From NCBI RefSeq assembly GCF_004135605.1, contig NZ_SDPT01000001.1, positions 1,054,001-1,118,000 on the forward strand: a stretch of DNA of 64,000 nucleotides, given 5' to 3'. The notes beneath the pieces are model-generated. The model had not been told where the DNA came from and ran no database searches. It saw nothing but the letters and a program-made list of their open reading frames with translations. The DNA comes from Sphingomonas desiccabilis (GTDB taxonomy: Bacteria; Pseudomonadota; Alphaproteobacteria; Sphingomonadales; Sphingomonadaceae). The translations under genes were made by a program, and so were the position numbers. Positions 39,300-47,942 of the stretch are shown here, in pieces. Every line of letters starts with the position of its first letter. The first letter of the stretch is position 1.

Positions 39300-42200
39300 G
39301 TGAGGTCTTACCACTTGTACGCCGCTGCAGCCTTGCTGCCGCTCGCCATCGCTTCCGCTGCGCCTGCATTCGCGCAATCGGCCGTCAGCCCGGATCCGAC
39401 CCAGGTTCCCGAAGACGCGCAGAACCCGGAGTCCCCGCGTGCGGACCAGGGCAGCGCCGCGGCGCCGGGGGAGATTACCGTCACCGGCTCGCGCATTCGT
39501 CGCGACGAGTTCTCGGTTGCAGAGCCGCTGACCGTCATCGGCCGCGAAGAGATCACGCAGGCGGGCTTCGCGAGCGCCGCCGACGCGCTACAGAGCGCTG
39601 CGGTGACGCAGGGTGCTTCGCAGATCAACAACACCTATGGCGGCTTTGTCACCGACGGCGGCACCGGCGCGAACACGATCGGCCTTCGCGGCCTCGGGCC
39701 GTCGCGCACGCTGACGCTGCTCAATGGCCGCCGTCTCGCGCCTGGCGGTACCCGCGGTTCGCTGCTGGCTGCCGACCTCAACGTCCTGCCGAACGCGCTG
39801 ATCGAGCGCATCGAGGTGCTGAAGGCCGGCGCTTCGTCCGTCTATGGTTCGGACGCGGTTGCGGGCGTCGTGAACATCATCACCGACAATGCTCTGCGCG
39901 GCCTTGAGCTCGATATGCAGACGAACGTGCCGGAAGTCGGTGCCGGCCTCGACCGTCGTATCAGCGCCTCCTTCGGCTTCCAAACTGATCGCCTCAGTGT
40001 CGTCGGCTCGGTCGAATACCGCAAGCGTGACGCGATCGCCCGGAACGATGTTTCGTTCTTCAACTGCCCGGTGGGCGGGTTCCTGAACGGTGAGGACTCG
40101 GAGTTCGGCTCGGCCGATCCGTACCCGGTTGGTGACCGCCGCAACTGCTTCACCATCGACAACGGTGGCGTGACCATCAATACGCTTGGCCTCCCCACCC
40201 GTGATGCGATCGGCCGCACCAGCGGCACGCTCGGTCGCTTCAACCGTTTCGTCCCAGCACCGGGCGTGACCACCGGTCCGTTCCCCGGCTACCTGGGCGT
40301 CGGCACCTACGATCGCGATACGTTCGATCCCCGGCAGGAAGAGGAGCCGCTGGTCACTGGTCAGAAGACCTACACCGGTTATCTCTCCGCGACTTACAAG
40401 CTGAACGCCCTGGGCGATGCGGAAGTGTACGGAGAGCTGCTGGCGACCCGTCGCAAGTCTTCGTCGCCCTTGTACCGCCAGCTGTCGCTCGACTATCTGC
40501 AGGGCAGTCCGCTGCTTCCCGCCGATCTCCGGGACGGCCTCTTCGCCAATCCGACGGAAACCTCGAGCGGCCAGAACATCGCCGCGCGTGCGTTCATTGG
40601 TTACGGACTGACCTCGTCGAACCAGACGGTGGATTATGTCCGCGCGTCCGGCGGGATCCGCGGCGACTTCTTCTTCCCGGAATGGCGCTATGACGCCTAT
40701 GTCGGTAAGTCTTGGAACGACGGCACCTATGAGGCGGAGTCGTTCCTGACCGACCGTCTCGCCAATTCGCTGAACGTTGTGGCGAACGGGGACGGATCGT
40801 TCAGCTGCGCGAGCCTCGCCTCGAACCCGAACTGCGTCGCGGCTCCTGCGCTGAGCGCCGCGGTCATCGGCGGCAATCTTCCTGCGGAGTTCCGGAACTA
40901 CATCGTCGCCAACACCATCGGTAAGACGCAGTTCCGCGAAACGACCTATGCGTTCAGCATCGACGGTCCCCTGTTCGCGCTGCCTGGTGGCGACGTTCAG
41001 CTGGCCCTTGGCGTCGAGCACCGCCGTCAGAGCATCAATGATCAACCCGACCCCAACTCGGTCAACGGCAACCTGTTCGGCCTGACCGCTGCCACCCCGA
41101 CGGTCGGCAAGGACAACGTCAAGGAAGCGTTCGGCGAGCTGTTCGTGCCGCTGTTGGCTGACAAGCCGTTCTTCTACCGCCTGAACTTCACCGGTTCGGC
41201 GCGGTACACGGACTATGCGTCTTACGGATCCGACTGGACCTACAAGATCGCGGCAGAGTGGGAGCCGTTCCGCGGCCTCGGCTTCCGGGGCAGCTATGGC
41301 ACGTCCTATCGCGCTCCGGCGCTTGCGGAACAGTTCCTTGGAGCCACCAGCGGCTTCCTGAGCAGCAACAGCGATCCCTGCAGTGCACTGCCGGCGCCTG
41401 GCGAGCAGTCGCCTGTCGAGCAGACCGTTGCCCGCAACTGCGCCTCCGTCGGCTTGCCGGCCGACTTCGAGCAGCGCAACAGCGTTCGGGTCTTCCGCGT
41501 CGGCGGTGCCGAGGCGGGCCTGAGTGCAGAGACGTCGACGAATTGGACCGTGGGTGCGGTCGTTCGTCCGCCGCTGCCGGAGTCGATCGGATCGCTGTCG
41601 CTGTCGCTCGACTATTTCGACATCAAGGTCGAAAACGGCGTGTCGGATCTCGCCGGCGGCACGATCCTCAATCGCTGCTACGAAGCGCAGAACTTCGATC
41701 CGACGGCCGGCCTCTGTCGGTTCGTCGAGCGTGACAGCAACAACGCTCTGATCGTCACGAGCAGCTTCGTGAACCTTTCCGAGAACATCGTGAAGGGGTT
41801 CGAGTTCAACGGTCGCTATGCGCGGGACCTCTTCGGTGGTCGCTTCATCCTGAACGCGGGCATCACCAAGTACACCGAACAGTCGACCCGCCTGTTCCCG
41901 GAGGAGTTCCTCGCGGACAACAACGGCGTGCTGGGTTCGCCTGACTGGGTCGGGAACTTCGATGCGACTTACCGTATCGGCGGCGTGACCATCCGCTACG
42001 GCCTCGACTGGATCGATGGCGACAAGGACAAGACGTACGAGTATCTGGCGTTCGATAACCTGACCGGTATCACCGATCCGGCGGACGTGCAGTCCTTCCG
42101 CGACGAATACTACTTGGAGGTGGACGACTACTTCCTCCACTCGCTCTCTGCACAGTTCAACGTGCAGAAGCGCTTCCAGTTCACGGTCGGCGTGCGGAAC

Positions 42201-42329
42201 CTGCTCGACACGAAGCCGCCGCGGGTCACTGCGTCTCCGTACTTTACGGTGATCGGGAACGCACCGCTGTATTCCGGCTACGACTATGTTGGTCGGTCGT
42301 TCTTCGCGAACGCCAACATCAAATTCTGA
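39300..42329 (+). CDS. TonB-dependent outer membrane receptor (large)
   Basis: 1009-residue outer-membrane receptor. GTG at 39300 gives the signal peptide (RSYHLYAAAALLPLAIASAAPAFAQ). Plug domain with ITVTGSRIRRDEFS, IGLRGLGPSRTLTLLNGRRLA and IEVLKAGASSVYGSDAVAGVVNI, which is the sphingomonad/xanthomonad-type plug; then the barrel, with GIRGDFFFPEWRYD and GFRGSYGTSYRAPALAEQFLG, ending SFFANANIKF. Cysteines in pairs suggest extracellular loop disulfides. The ligand is unknown. By eye its third codon positions are less GC-saturated than those of neighbours, and a broken gene copy lies before it, so it may be an insertion. Confidence 0.93.
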   Translation: MRSYHLYAAAALLPLAIASAAPAFAQSAVSPDPTQVPEDAQNPESPRADQGSAAAPGEITVTGSRIRRDEFSVAEPLTVIGREEITQAGFASAADALQSAAVTQGASQINNTYGGFVTDGGTGANTIGLRGLGPSRTLTLLNGRRLAPGGTRGSLLAADLNVLPNALIERIEVLKAGASSVYGSDAVAGVVNIITDNALRGLELDMQTNVPEVGAGLDRRISASFGFQTDRLSVVGSVEYRKRDAIARNDVSFFNCPVGGFLNGEDSEFGSADPYPVGDRRNCFTIDNGGVTINTLGLPTRDAIGRTSGTLGRFNRFVPAPGVTTGPFPGYLGVGTYDRDTFDPRQEEEPLVTGQKTYTGYLSATYKLNALGDAEVYGELLATRRKSSSPLYRQLSLDYLQGSPLLPADLRDGLFANPTETSSGQNIAARAFIGYGLTSSNQTVDYVRASGGIRGDFFFPEWRYDAYVGKSWNDGTYEAESFLTDRLANSLNVVANGDGSFSCASLASNPNCVAAPALSAAVIGGNLPAEFRNYIVANTIGKTQFRETTYAFSIDGPLFALPGGDVQLALGVEHRRQSINDQPDPNSVNGNLFGLTAATPTVGKDNVKEAFGELFVPLLADKPFFYRLNFTGSARYTDYASYGSDWTYKIAAEWEPFRGLGFRGSYGTSYRAPALAEQFLGATSGFLSSNSDPCSALPAPGEQSPVEQTVARNCASVGLPADFEQRNSVRVFRVGGAEAGLSAETSTNWTVGAVVRPPLPESIGSLSLSLDYFDIKVENGVSDLAGGTILNRCYEAQNFDPTAGLCRFVERDSNNALIVTSSFVNLSENIVKGFEFNGRYARDLFGGRFILNAGITKYTEQSTRLFPEEFLADNNGVLGSPDWVGNFDATYRIGGVTIRYGLDWIDGDKDKTYEYLAFDNLTGITDPADVQSFRDEYYLEVDDYFLHSLSAQFNVQKRFQFTVGVRNLLDTKPPRVTASPYFTVIGNAPLYSGYDYVGRSFFANANIKF

Positions 42330-42351
42330 TCGTAGACCTCTTCGATCAACG

Positions 42352-42380
42352 AATGGCCCCGAGAGATCGGGGCCATTCTC
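42352..42380 (+). terminator. Rho-independent terminator of the large receptor
   Basis: Stem AATGGCCCCGA / TCGGGGCCATT, loop GAGA, followed by CTCGTTT. 22 bp after the stop. Confidence 0.85.
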
Positions 42381-42464
42381 GTTTGGAGGAAGATATTCGT
42401 CTCGGCCGGCGGCCGTCGAGTGCTCGTGGGCGGCCCGGCGTCACGGCGCGTGTCGTGGGTGGCG

Positions 42465-43160
42465 CTACGCCAACCTATCAATCCACTCCGGCAACTCCGC
42501 GAGCCCTCGCAGCTGGCGGAAGCGCGGGTGCCCGGCCGGTAGCGGTGCGTGCTCGTGGGACCAGGCGCCCTCCTGGGGGATGAACGCCGCCCAGGCGCCG
42601 GCTTCCAGCGCCGGGTTGATGTCGGACCGCAGCGAATCGCCTGCCATCACCGCCTCCTCCGGCGCGACACCTTCCTTCTGGAACAGTCGCCGGAAGGTGT
42701 CGGCCGTCTTGTCGCTCACGATCTCGATCCCGCTGAACCGGGCGCCGAGCCCCGATGCGGCAAGCTTCGCCTCCTGGTGGAGCAGGTCGCCCTTGGTCAC
42801 CAGCACCAGCCGGCCGCGCTCCGCGAGCCGTTCGAGTGTGTCGGCGATTCCTTCGAACAGCTCGACGGGGTGGGACAGAAGCGCGCGTCCCGCCGCCAGG
42901 ATGTCGGCGATCAACGCCTTGGGCAGCGGGTCGTCGGCCAGCTCGATCGCCGTCTCGATCATCGACAGCGTGAAGCCCTTGGCCCCATAGCCATAGAGCT
43001 TCAGGTTGCGCGCCTCGCAGGCGTTCAATCGCTCGCGGGCGATGTCGCGAGCCGCGAACGGCGCGATCAGCGCGAGCAGCGCCTCTTCGGTCGCGTTGAA
43101 GTGGCGCATGTTGTGCCACAGCGTGTCGTCGGCATCGAGGCAGATGAGCTTGATCGTCAT
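42465..43160 (-). CDS. HAD-family hydrolase
   Basis: Phosphatase-like enzyme, 231 residues from MTIKLICLDADDTLWHN. Motif I is DADDTLW (nucleophile Asp9 and Asp11), motif II is VLVTKGD (Thr), motif III Lys in SDKTADTF, and motif IV GDSLRSDINPALEAGAWAAF. An all-helical cap domain lies between motifs I and II. The substrate is not known. Its C-terminal end has a broken second copy at 38871-38982. The DDTLWHN start is also shared by FCP1/nucleotidase-like relatives. Confidence 0.92.
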   Translation of the reverse strand: MTIKLICLDADDTLWHNMRHFNATEEALLALIAPFAARDIARERLNACEARNLKLYGYGAKGFTLSMIETAIELADDPLPKALIADILAAGRALLSHPVELFEGIADTLERLAERGRLVLVTKGDLLHQEAKLAASGLGARFSGIEIVSDKTADTFRRLFQKEGVAPEEAVMAGDSLRSDINPALEAGAWAAFIPQEGAWSHEHAPLPAGHPRFRQLRGLAELPEWIDRLA

Positions 43161-43296
43161 GGCCTTCGGATAGCCCAACCGGGCCGGCGCACGCCATGCA
43201 CCAATAGGGGCCGATCCGCGTCTGCGGCGAACCGCTCGCCGCGCGGCGGAGGGACGGGTGGTTGAGCCGCCTGCCGGCTTCCCCCATAAGCCGGGC

Positions 43297-43818
43297 ATGC
43301 GTCGCGTCGTCCTCATCCTGCCCCTGCTGGTCCTGACCCAGTGCGTCCGCCCCTCCGAACCGCCGCCGGCGCCTCCGCCGCCTGCGCCCGTCGCCGCTGC
43401 GCCCGTGGTGCCGGCGACACCGCCGCCGGTCGGCGACTGGCGCGACTGGCCGGTCACCCGCGGCGACTGGCGCTATGCGCAGGACGGGCAGGGCGCCGTC
43501 GCCTCCTTCGGCGCGCCCGGCACCGCGCCCGTGTTGACGCTGCGCTGCGATCGCGCGCGCCGCCAGGTGACGCTCACCCGCACGGGTGCCGCTGCGCCCG
43601 GCGCCGCGCTGACGATCCGCACCTCCAGCACCGCGCGGACGCTTCCCGTGACGGCGGGCGCAGGCACGGTCGCCGCCGCGCTTCCCGCGCAAGATCCGTT
43701 GCTCGATGCCATGGGCTTCAGCCGCGGCCGCTTCATCGTGGAGCTGCCGGGCCAGGCGCCGCTGGTGGTGCCTGCCTGGGCCGAAGTGCTGCGCCTGACG
43801 GAGGATTGCCGCGGGTGA
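43297..43818 (+). CDS. Tandem lipoprotein 1
   Basis: Unrecognised 173-residue lipoprotein. MRRVVLILPLLVLTQC is a lipoprotein signal ending at the lipobox LTQC. A Pro/Ala-rich linker (about 20-45) leads to a folded domain with RGDWRYAQDGQGAVASF, LRCDRARRQVTLTRTG and a hydrophobic end. The downstream gene encodes a paralog (same LRCDxARR, same C-terminal domain plan). The stop and the next start share TGATG, so one transcript. Function unknown, probably periplasmic. Confidence 0.75.
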   Translation: MRRVVLILPLLVLTQCVRPSEPPPAPPPPAPVAAAPVVPATPPPVGDWRDWPVTRGDWRYAQDGQGAVASFGAPGTAPVLTLRCDRARRQVTLTRTGAAAPGAALTIRTSSTARTLPVTAGAGTVAAALPAQDPLLDAMGFSRGRFIVELPGQAPLVVPAWAEVLRLTEDCRG

Positions 43819-44354
43819 TGCGGTGGCGGCCGGGGCTGCTCGCGCTTGCGCTTGCGGGCTGTTCCGGCGAGCAGCCGGCACCTGCGCCCAGCGCCACGCC
43901 GCAGCCCGCTGCCACATCCACGCCTGCGCCTGCCCCGATCGACGTGGGCGCGCTGGCGCCGGGCGAATTGCCCGCGCCCGAACTGGCCGGCGTCGCGCCT
44001 GCCGCGGGCCAATGGCACACGGGCAAGGGTAGCGCCCGCTTCGTCGACGCGGGTGGGACGGGCGCCTTTGCGCTCCGCTGCGACTCCGCACGCCGCGAGC
44101 TCGTCCTCCTGCGCAGCGGCACCGCCGATGGAGGCGCCATGCTGCGGGTCGTGACCGGGATGGCCGCGGCGTCCTATCCGGTGGTCGCAAGCGGCCGCAG
44201 GGTGGAGGCACGCGCCGGCATCGACGATCGCTTCCTCGCCGCGCTGCAGAAGGTGAAGGGCACGATCGGCGTGTCGCTGGGGGAGGGGCAGGTCCTTGCC
44301 GTTCCGGCCGATCCCGCGATCGCTGCGGTGATAAGCTTCTGTCGCGGCCGCTGA
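43818..44354 (+). CDS. Tandem lipoprotein 2
   Basis: Paralog of the preceding gene, 178 residues from the ATG at 43818; a GTG three bases earlier is possible. RPGLLALALAGC is the signal and lipobox. After an Ala/Pro linker it has GQWHTGKGSARFVDAGG and LRCDSARRELVLLRSG aligned to the first gene, and ends AVISFCRGR. The two genes look like a tandem duplication that has since diverged. The gap after it (44355-44752) has no further large gene. Confidence 0.75.
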   Translation: MRWRPGLLALALAGCSGEQPAPAPSATPQPAATSTPAPAPIDVGALAPGELPAPELAGVAPAAGQWHTGKGSARFVDAGGTGAFALRCDSARRELVLLRSGTADGGAMLRVVTGMAAASYPVVASGRRVEARAGIDDRFLAALQKVKGTIGVSLGEGQVLAVPADPAIAAVISFCRGR

Positions 44355-44490
44355 TCCGGGCAGGCGGAAGAAGTTCGTGGAATCTGCCGCGCATTACAAG
44401 ACTTGTTTGCAGGTGCGCCGTGTCACACATTCGGGTCGTGATCGCAGCAGCGGTCACGCTCTAGCTCAACTAGCGAAAGGAGGTGATCCG

Positions 44491-44547
44491 ATGTCTCATG
44501 GTTCAGCAATGGGGTCGGTTCAGTTCGTTCGGGAGACGCGCCGCTAA
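44491..44547 (+). CDS. 18-codon ORF with perfect Shine-Dalgarno
   Basis: ATG at 44491, reading MSHGSAMGSVQFVRETRR then TAA. It is preceded by AAAGGAGGTGATCC (44477-44490), complementary over 14 bases to the 3' end of 16S rRNA, far better than any other ribosome site in the window. A hairpin follows the stop and a terminator closes the unit. I do not know this peptide. It could be a leader peptide for the AI-2E permease gene or a stand-alone small protein. It may also be only a ribosome-binding regulatory RNA. Confidence 0.55.
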   Translation: MSHGSAMGSVQFVRETRR

Positions 44548-44553
44548 ACGGCG

Positions 44554-44573
44554 GCCCGGTCTCAGGACCGGGC
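44554..44573 (+). other. Hairpin just after the 18-codon ORF
   Basis: GCCCGGTC, loop TCAG, GACCGGGC: perfect 8-bp stem, starting 7 bases after the stop codon. Part of the small transcript described at 44491. Confidence 0.6.
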
Positions 44574-44631
44574 GTCGCGACGCGGTTCGCATGGTCTCCC
44601 GGGCTGGAGCTTCCGGCCGCTGACCATGCTT

Positions 44632-44670
44632 GAGGTCGTCGGGCCCCTGCGGGGGCTCGGCGACCTCTTT
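44632..44670 (+). terminator. Terminator of the small transcript
   Basis: Stem GAGGTCG...CGACCTC with inner GGCCCC/GGGGGC pairing and a TGC loop, followed by TTT. Lies before the AI-2E permease gene, so it either ends the small transcript or attenuates that gene. Confidence 0.75.
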
Positions 44671-44752
44671 CATATCTGGCGTGTGCGTTGAGCGGGACGG
44701 GATTACACCGACCGGGAAAGCCGCTAGGGTGCGGACGAAAGGACCTCCGCAC

Positions 44753-46024
44753 TTGGATCATTTCGGTATCGCCGAGTCAGTTCGCGCCCCTTCTTCCGCC
44801 GCGGCCGTGGTCGAACCGGCGTTGCCCGAACCGGCGGAGGGCGCCCCCAAGGAAGAGCTGCGCCGCGACCGCCTGCTCGCCGCGCTCACCCTGATCGCCG
44901 GGGCGGGTCTGGTCCTCGCCCTGCCGTTCGCGCTGAAGGCAGGGTCGCGCTTCTTCCTGCCGCTCACCGCCGCCATCGTCATCGCGATCGCGCTGGTGCC
45001 GCTGCTCGAGTGGCTGGAGCGCCGCCGCCTTCCGGCGCCGCTCGCGGCATTCGCCTGCGTGCTCTTGTTCCTGGTCGTCGCCAACGGCGCGATCGCCTCG
45101 ATCGTGCTGCCCGCCTGGGGCTGGGCGGAGATTCTGCCCGAGCGCATCGATCGCGTGCAGCAGAACATCGCGCCGCTGATCGACTTCTATTCGAACCTGG
45201 AGCGGTTCGTGAACGAGCTGCTCGCCAACGTCGCCAACACGCCGGTGCGCCAGACGGGGGCCACGGCCGAGCGTCCGGCCTCGCTGCTCGATTTCACCGC
45301 CAGCACGGCGCCCTCCGCCCTGATCGAGATGTTCTTCGCGATCCTGGTGATCTACTTCTTTCTCGCAGGCTGGACGCGGCTCCGGCGCTCGGCGATCACC
45401 AGCCGCACCAGCTTCGGTGGTGCCATGGCGACGGCGCGGGTGATCCAGGACGTGGTCGACTTCACCTCCGCCTATCTGGGCACCATCTCCTTCATCAACC
45501 TCACGCTCGGGCTGCTGGTGGCCGGCGCCCTGTGGTTCGTGGGGATGCCCACGCCGCTCATGTGGGGCGGCATCGTCGCCGTGCTCAACTACATCCCCTA
45601 TTTCGGCCCGATTCTGTCGGCGGCGTTGCTGGCGCTGGGCGGGCTCATGACCTTCACGGACGTCTGGTGGGCGCTGCTGCCGGCCGCGATCATGGTCGGG
45701 GCGCATCTGGTGGAGGCGAACGTCGTCACACCGCTGATCGTCGGCCATCGCCTGACCATCAGCCCGCTCATGATCCTGGTGGCGCTCAGCTTCTGGGGAT
45801 GGGTGTGGGGGACGCCCGGCGCGCTCTTGGCGGTGCCGCTGCTCATCATCATCCAGACGGTCGTCAGGGCGGCCGGCAAGCCCGATATCGCGGGCTTCCT
45901 GTTCGAGCACGGCACGCTGGTGAACGACGTGGCGCCGCCCGGCACCCCGGTTCAGGCCGGGAACGCGCCGGCCGGTGAAAAAGCCGACGGCAAGGCGGTT
46001 GACAGGTCCGGGCCCCTCGCTTAG
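44753..46024 (+). CDS. AI-2E family transporter (permease)
   Basis: Inner-membrane protein of 423 residues from a TTG at 44753, with AAAGGA about 9 bases before it; no ATG suits. About eight membrane segments in the AI-2E/PerM pattern: pair at about 45-75, one at 95-115, a soluble middle part, then helices at about 185-205, 240-260 and 275-340. GGIVAVLNYIPYFGPILSAAL and HLVEANVVTPLIVGHRLTISPLMILVALSFWGW are the family signature. Substrate uncertain; AI-2 export is only one member's role. Its 3' end contains the first tRNA-Asp promoter. Confidence 0.93.
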   Translation: MDHFGIAESVRAPSSAAAVVEPALPEPAEGAPKEELRRDRLLAALTLIAGAGLVLALPFALKAGSRFFLPLTAAIVIAIALVPLLEWLERRRLPAPLAAFACVLLFLVVANGAIASIVLPAWGWAEILPERIDRVQQNIAPLIDFYSNLERFVNELLANVANTPVRQTGATAERPASLLDFTASTAPSALIEMFFAILVIYFFLAGWTRLRRSAITSRTSFGGAMATARVIQDVVDFTSAYLGTISFINLTLGLLVAGALWFVGMPTPLMWGGIVAVLNYIPYFGPILSAALLALGGLMTFTDVWWALLPAAIMVGAHLVEANVVTPLIVGHRLTISPLMILVALSFWGWVWGTPGALLAVPLLIIIQTVVRAAGKPDIAGFLFEHGTLVNDVAPPGTPVQAGNAPAGEKADGKAVDRSGPLA

Positions 46025-46027
46025 AGG
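45999..46027 (+). promoter_or_regulatory. Promoter of the first tRNA-Asp
   Basis: TTGACA (45999-46004), 17-base spacer, TAGAGG (46022-46027). It overlaps the 3' end of the permease gene, whose TAG stop is part of the -10 box. The same promoter stands before the second tRNA-Asp. Confidence 0.75.
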
Positions 46028-46045
46028 CCGCCTCCTCGCAAGCGA

Positions 46046-46122
<77 letters not shown>

Positions 46123-46289
46123 TTGCAGCGGTTTTCGAGAACCGCCGATGGCTAATCCGCCGCTTGCGAAACTCCCCTGGAAAATCGCCATATCGACCCC
46201 ACAGGCACTCGCCTGCACGCGGCATTGCGCCCCTTCGATACGCTTCCGAAACTTTTTTACGAAAATCGCGAAATCGGCCGATTCTGGCT

Positions 46290-46318
46290 TTGACAGGCCC
46301 GGACAGCTCGCCTAGAGC
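46290..46318 (+). promoter_or_regulatory. Promoter of the second tRNA-Asp
   Basis: TTGACA (46290-46295), 17-base spacer, TAGAGC (46313-46318). It matches the promoter at 45999, so each tRNA can be made on its own. The space between 46146 and 46289 holds no gene I can support. Confidence 0.7.
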
Positions 46319-46336
46319 CCGCCTCCTCGCAAGCGA

Positions 46337-46413
<77 letters not shown>

Positions 46414-46522
46414 TTGCAGCGGTTTTGAAGAACCGCCGATGGCAGGATCCGCCGCTTGCGAGCCCTTCCACATCGACGATCTGCCGGACGCCACGGACAG
46501 CGAACGTCAGTACCTCAACATT

Positions 46523-46623
46523 GTACCCCGGCGAAGGCCGGGGCCCAGTCGGGGGACCGGCTGGGTAGGGCAGCGCGCGGTCTCAGGAGGGGTTGCAACT
46601 GGACCCCGGACGTCGCCGGGGTA
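46523..46623. repeat. Intergenic repeat family A, copy 4
   Basis: Starts GTACCCCGGCGAAGGCCGGG with GCCCAGTCGGGG; ends CTGGACCCCGGACGTCGCCG with GGGTA. Sits between the second tRNA-Asp and the DUF2842 gene stop. Confidence 0.8.
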
Positions 46624-46647
46624 TGCGGGTATGCAATCAGGCCACCC

Positions 46648-46857
46648 TCAGCGCCGCCAGCGCCCGGTCTCCATCCACCGCAACGCCGGCTTCAGCGGCG
46701 CGATCCACGCGACCCCGGCGACGCCATAGACCAGCATCTGCACCAGTGCGGGCAGGGCGCCGATCCAGGGCGACAGGCTCGCCACCGCGACCAGCCAGAA
46801 CAGGATGAACGCCAGGATGCCCAGCATCCCCACGGGTTTGCGCCAGGTCGGTTGCAT
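46648..46857 (-). CDS. DUF2842 small membrane protein
   Basis: 69 residues, start at 46857 giving MQPTWRKPVGMLGILAFILFW. Two hydrophobic helices (about 10-28 and 33-52) and a WIAPLKPALRWMETGRW end, which fit the DUF2842 family of alphaproteobacterial inner-membrane proteins. It overlaps the stop of 5-FCL by TGATG, so the two are coupled. Function unknown. Confidence 0.82.
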   Translation of the reverse strand: MQPTWRKPVGMLGILAFILFWLVAVASLSPWIGALPALVQMLVYGVAGVAWIAPLKPALRWMETGRWRR

Positions 46858-47411
46858 CAACGTTGCTCCGGCAGGTGCAGCGCCTGCTCTGTGAGGAGGG
46901 CGTGCAGCGGCACGTCCCAGGGATCGGCGGGCAGCTCGGGCACCTGCTGCACCGACCAGGCGAGCCCCAGCCGCCACGCGCCCCCATGCTGCGCGAAAGC
47001 CCGGTCGTAGAAGCCGGCTCCCTGGCCCAGCCGGTTGAGCTTCGAATCGAACCCCACCAGCGGCGTCAGGATCACGTCCGGCACCACTGCGGGCGCGCTG
47101 CGCGGCGGCTGGCGAAGGCCGAGCGGCCCCGCCTCGATCGCGGTGTCCGCGTCCCAGCGCAGGAACTCCATCGGGGTCGCGCGATCCGCCACCCAGGCGA
47201 GCGCCAGCACGCAGCCGGCGTCCCGCGCGGCGTCGACCAGCGGGGCAGGGTCCGCCTCGCTTCCGACCGGCAGGTAGCTGGCAACCACCACCCCCGGCGC
47301 CAGCCGCGTTCGCAGCAGGTCGGGGACGGCCAGCCGCGGGCGGCTCTGGACGAAGAAGGCGTCGCGCGCGGCGCGCAGCTGGGCGCGCAGGGCTTTTTTG
47401 TCGAGCGTCAT
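46857..47411 (-). CDS. 5-formyltetrahydrofolate cyclo-ligase
   Basis: ATP-dependent conversion of 5-formyl-THF to 5,10-methenyl-THF. 184 residues, usual length. MTLDKKALRAQLRAARDAF start, ASYLPVGSEADPAPLVDAARDAG, LRWD, VILTPLVGFDSKLNRLGQGAGFYDRAFA (the phosphate/ATP loop GxGxGFYDR). It lies downstream of the 6S RNA, as ygfA does in E. coli, and ahead of DUF2842. Confidence 0.94.
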   Translation of the reverse strand: MTLDKKALRAQLRAARDAFFVQSRPRLAVPDLLRTRLAPGVVVASYLPVGSEADPAPLVDAARDAGCVLALAWVADRATPMEFLRWDADTAIEAGPLGLRQPPRSAPAVVPDVILTPLVGFDSKLNRLGQGAGFYDRAFAQHGGAWRLGLAWSVQQVPELPADPWDVPLHALLTEQALHLPEQR

Positions 47412-47423
47412 CGGGGGAAGCGG

Positions 47424-47588
47424 GTGGCGGGACCGCCGTGGCCGTTGGCCGCGATATCCACTGACGCCCAGTACGTCAGGTGGGGACCATGTACGTCAGA
47501 CCAGGATCTGCGCAGGGACAGCCCCCATGGATGATGAATAGCCTCAGGGATAATGAAGGCTCGTACCGGGCAGTGCCCGCCGGGGACC
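47424..47588 (-). ncRNA. ssrS: 6S RNA
   Basis: The only conserved gap in the zapA to 5-FCL run. On the minus strand, arms GGCGGGCACTGCC (near 47570-47583) and GGCGGTCCCGCC (47426-47437) can close a long stem, and the middle carries the less-paired strand with GGGGGCTGTCCC and the AT-rich CCTTCATTATCC stretch, as in the open bubble of 6S RNA. 6S RNA holds sigma-70 RNA polymerase in stationary phase. Ends are approximate. Evidence is location plus foldability; no covariance search was run. Confidence 0.75.
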
Positions 47589-47591
47589 AAC

Positions 47592-47942
47592 TTAGGCGAC
47601 GTGGCCGTGATCCTCAAGGGCTGCCGCGACGGCTTCCAGTCGTTCGGCGATTTCGTCGAGCAGATCCTGCGGCAGCTCCGGTTCCCGCGCCGGTACTGGC
47701 GGCTCGGCCGCAGGGGCGGCGGCCGGGGCGGCAGGGGTGCGGTCGCGCTCGTCGAGCTCGTCCGCCAGCATCAGCGCGATCAGCAGCAGCGTCCGCTCCG
47801 CCGAGGTTCCGGCCGAAGCCCGCATCGCTGCCGGCGCATGTCGTTGCAGCCGCTCGACCAGCGCCAGCAGGTGCGGCTCCTCGCCGTCTCGGCAGGCGAC
47901 GCTGTGGGAGCGATTCGCGACGGTGAAGCTGACCTGCGCCAT
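47592..47942 (-). CDS. zapA: Cell division protein ZapA
   Basis: FtsZ-ring associated protein that bundles FtsZ. 116 residues from MAQVSFTVANRSHSVACRDGEE. The N-terminal globular part has the ZapA pattern (VANRSHSVACRDGEEPHLLALVERL), then a helical coiled coil; the tail is Pro/Ala-rich and longer than in E. coli. It overlaps the stop of the small coiled-coil gene upstream (TGATG). The 6S RNA follows at once. Confidence 0.9.
   Translation of the reverse strand: MAQVSFTVANRSHSVACRDGEEPHLLALVERLQRHAPAAMRASAGTSAERTLLLIALMLADELDERDRTPAAPAAAPAAEPPVPAREPELPQDLLDEIAERLEAVAAALEDHGHVA

Noticed and set aside
39588..42140. 850-codon frame opposite the large TonB receptor
   Set aside because: Shadow of the receptor coding strand; no domain seen.
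44403..44431. Promoter TTGTTT-17-CACATT for the small transcript
   Set aside because: The -10 box matches the consensus at only three of six bases.
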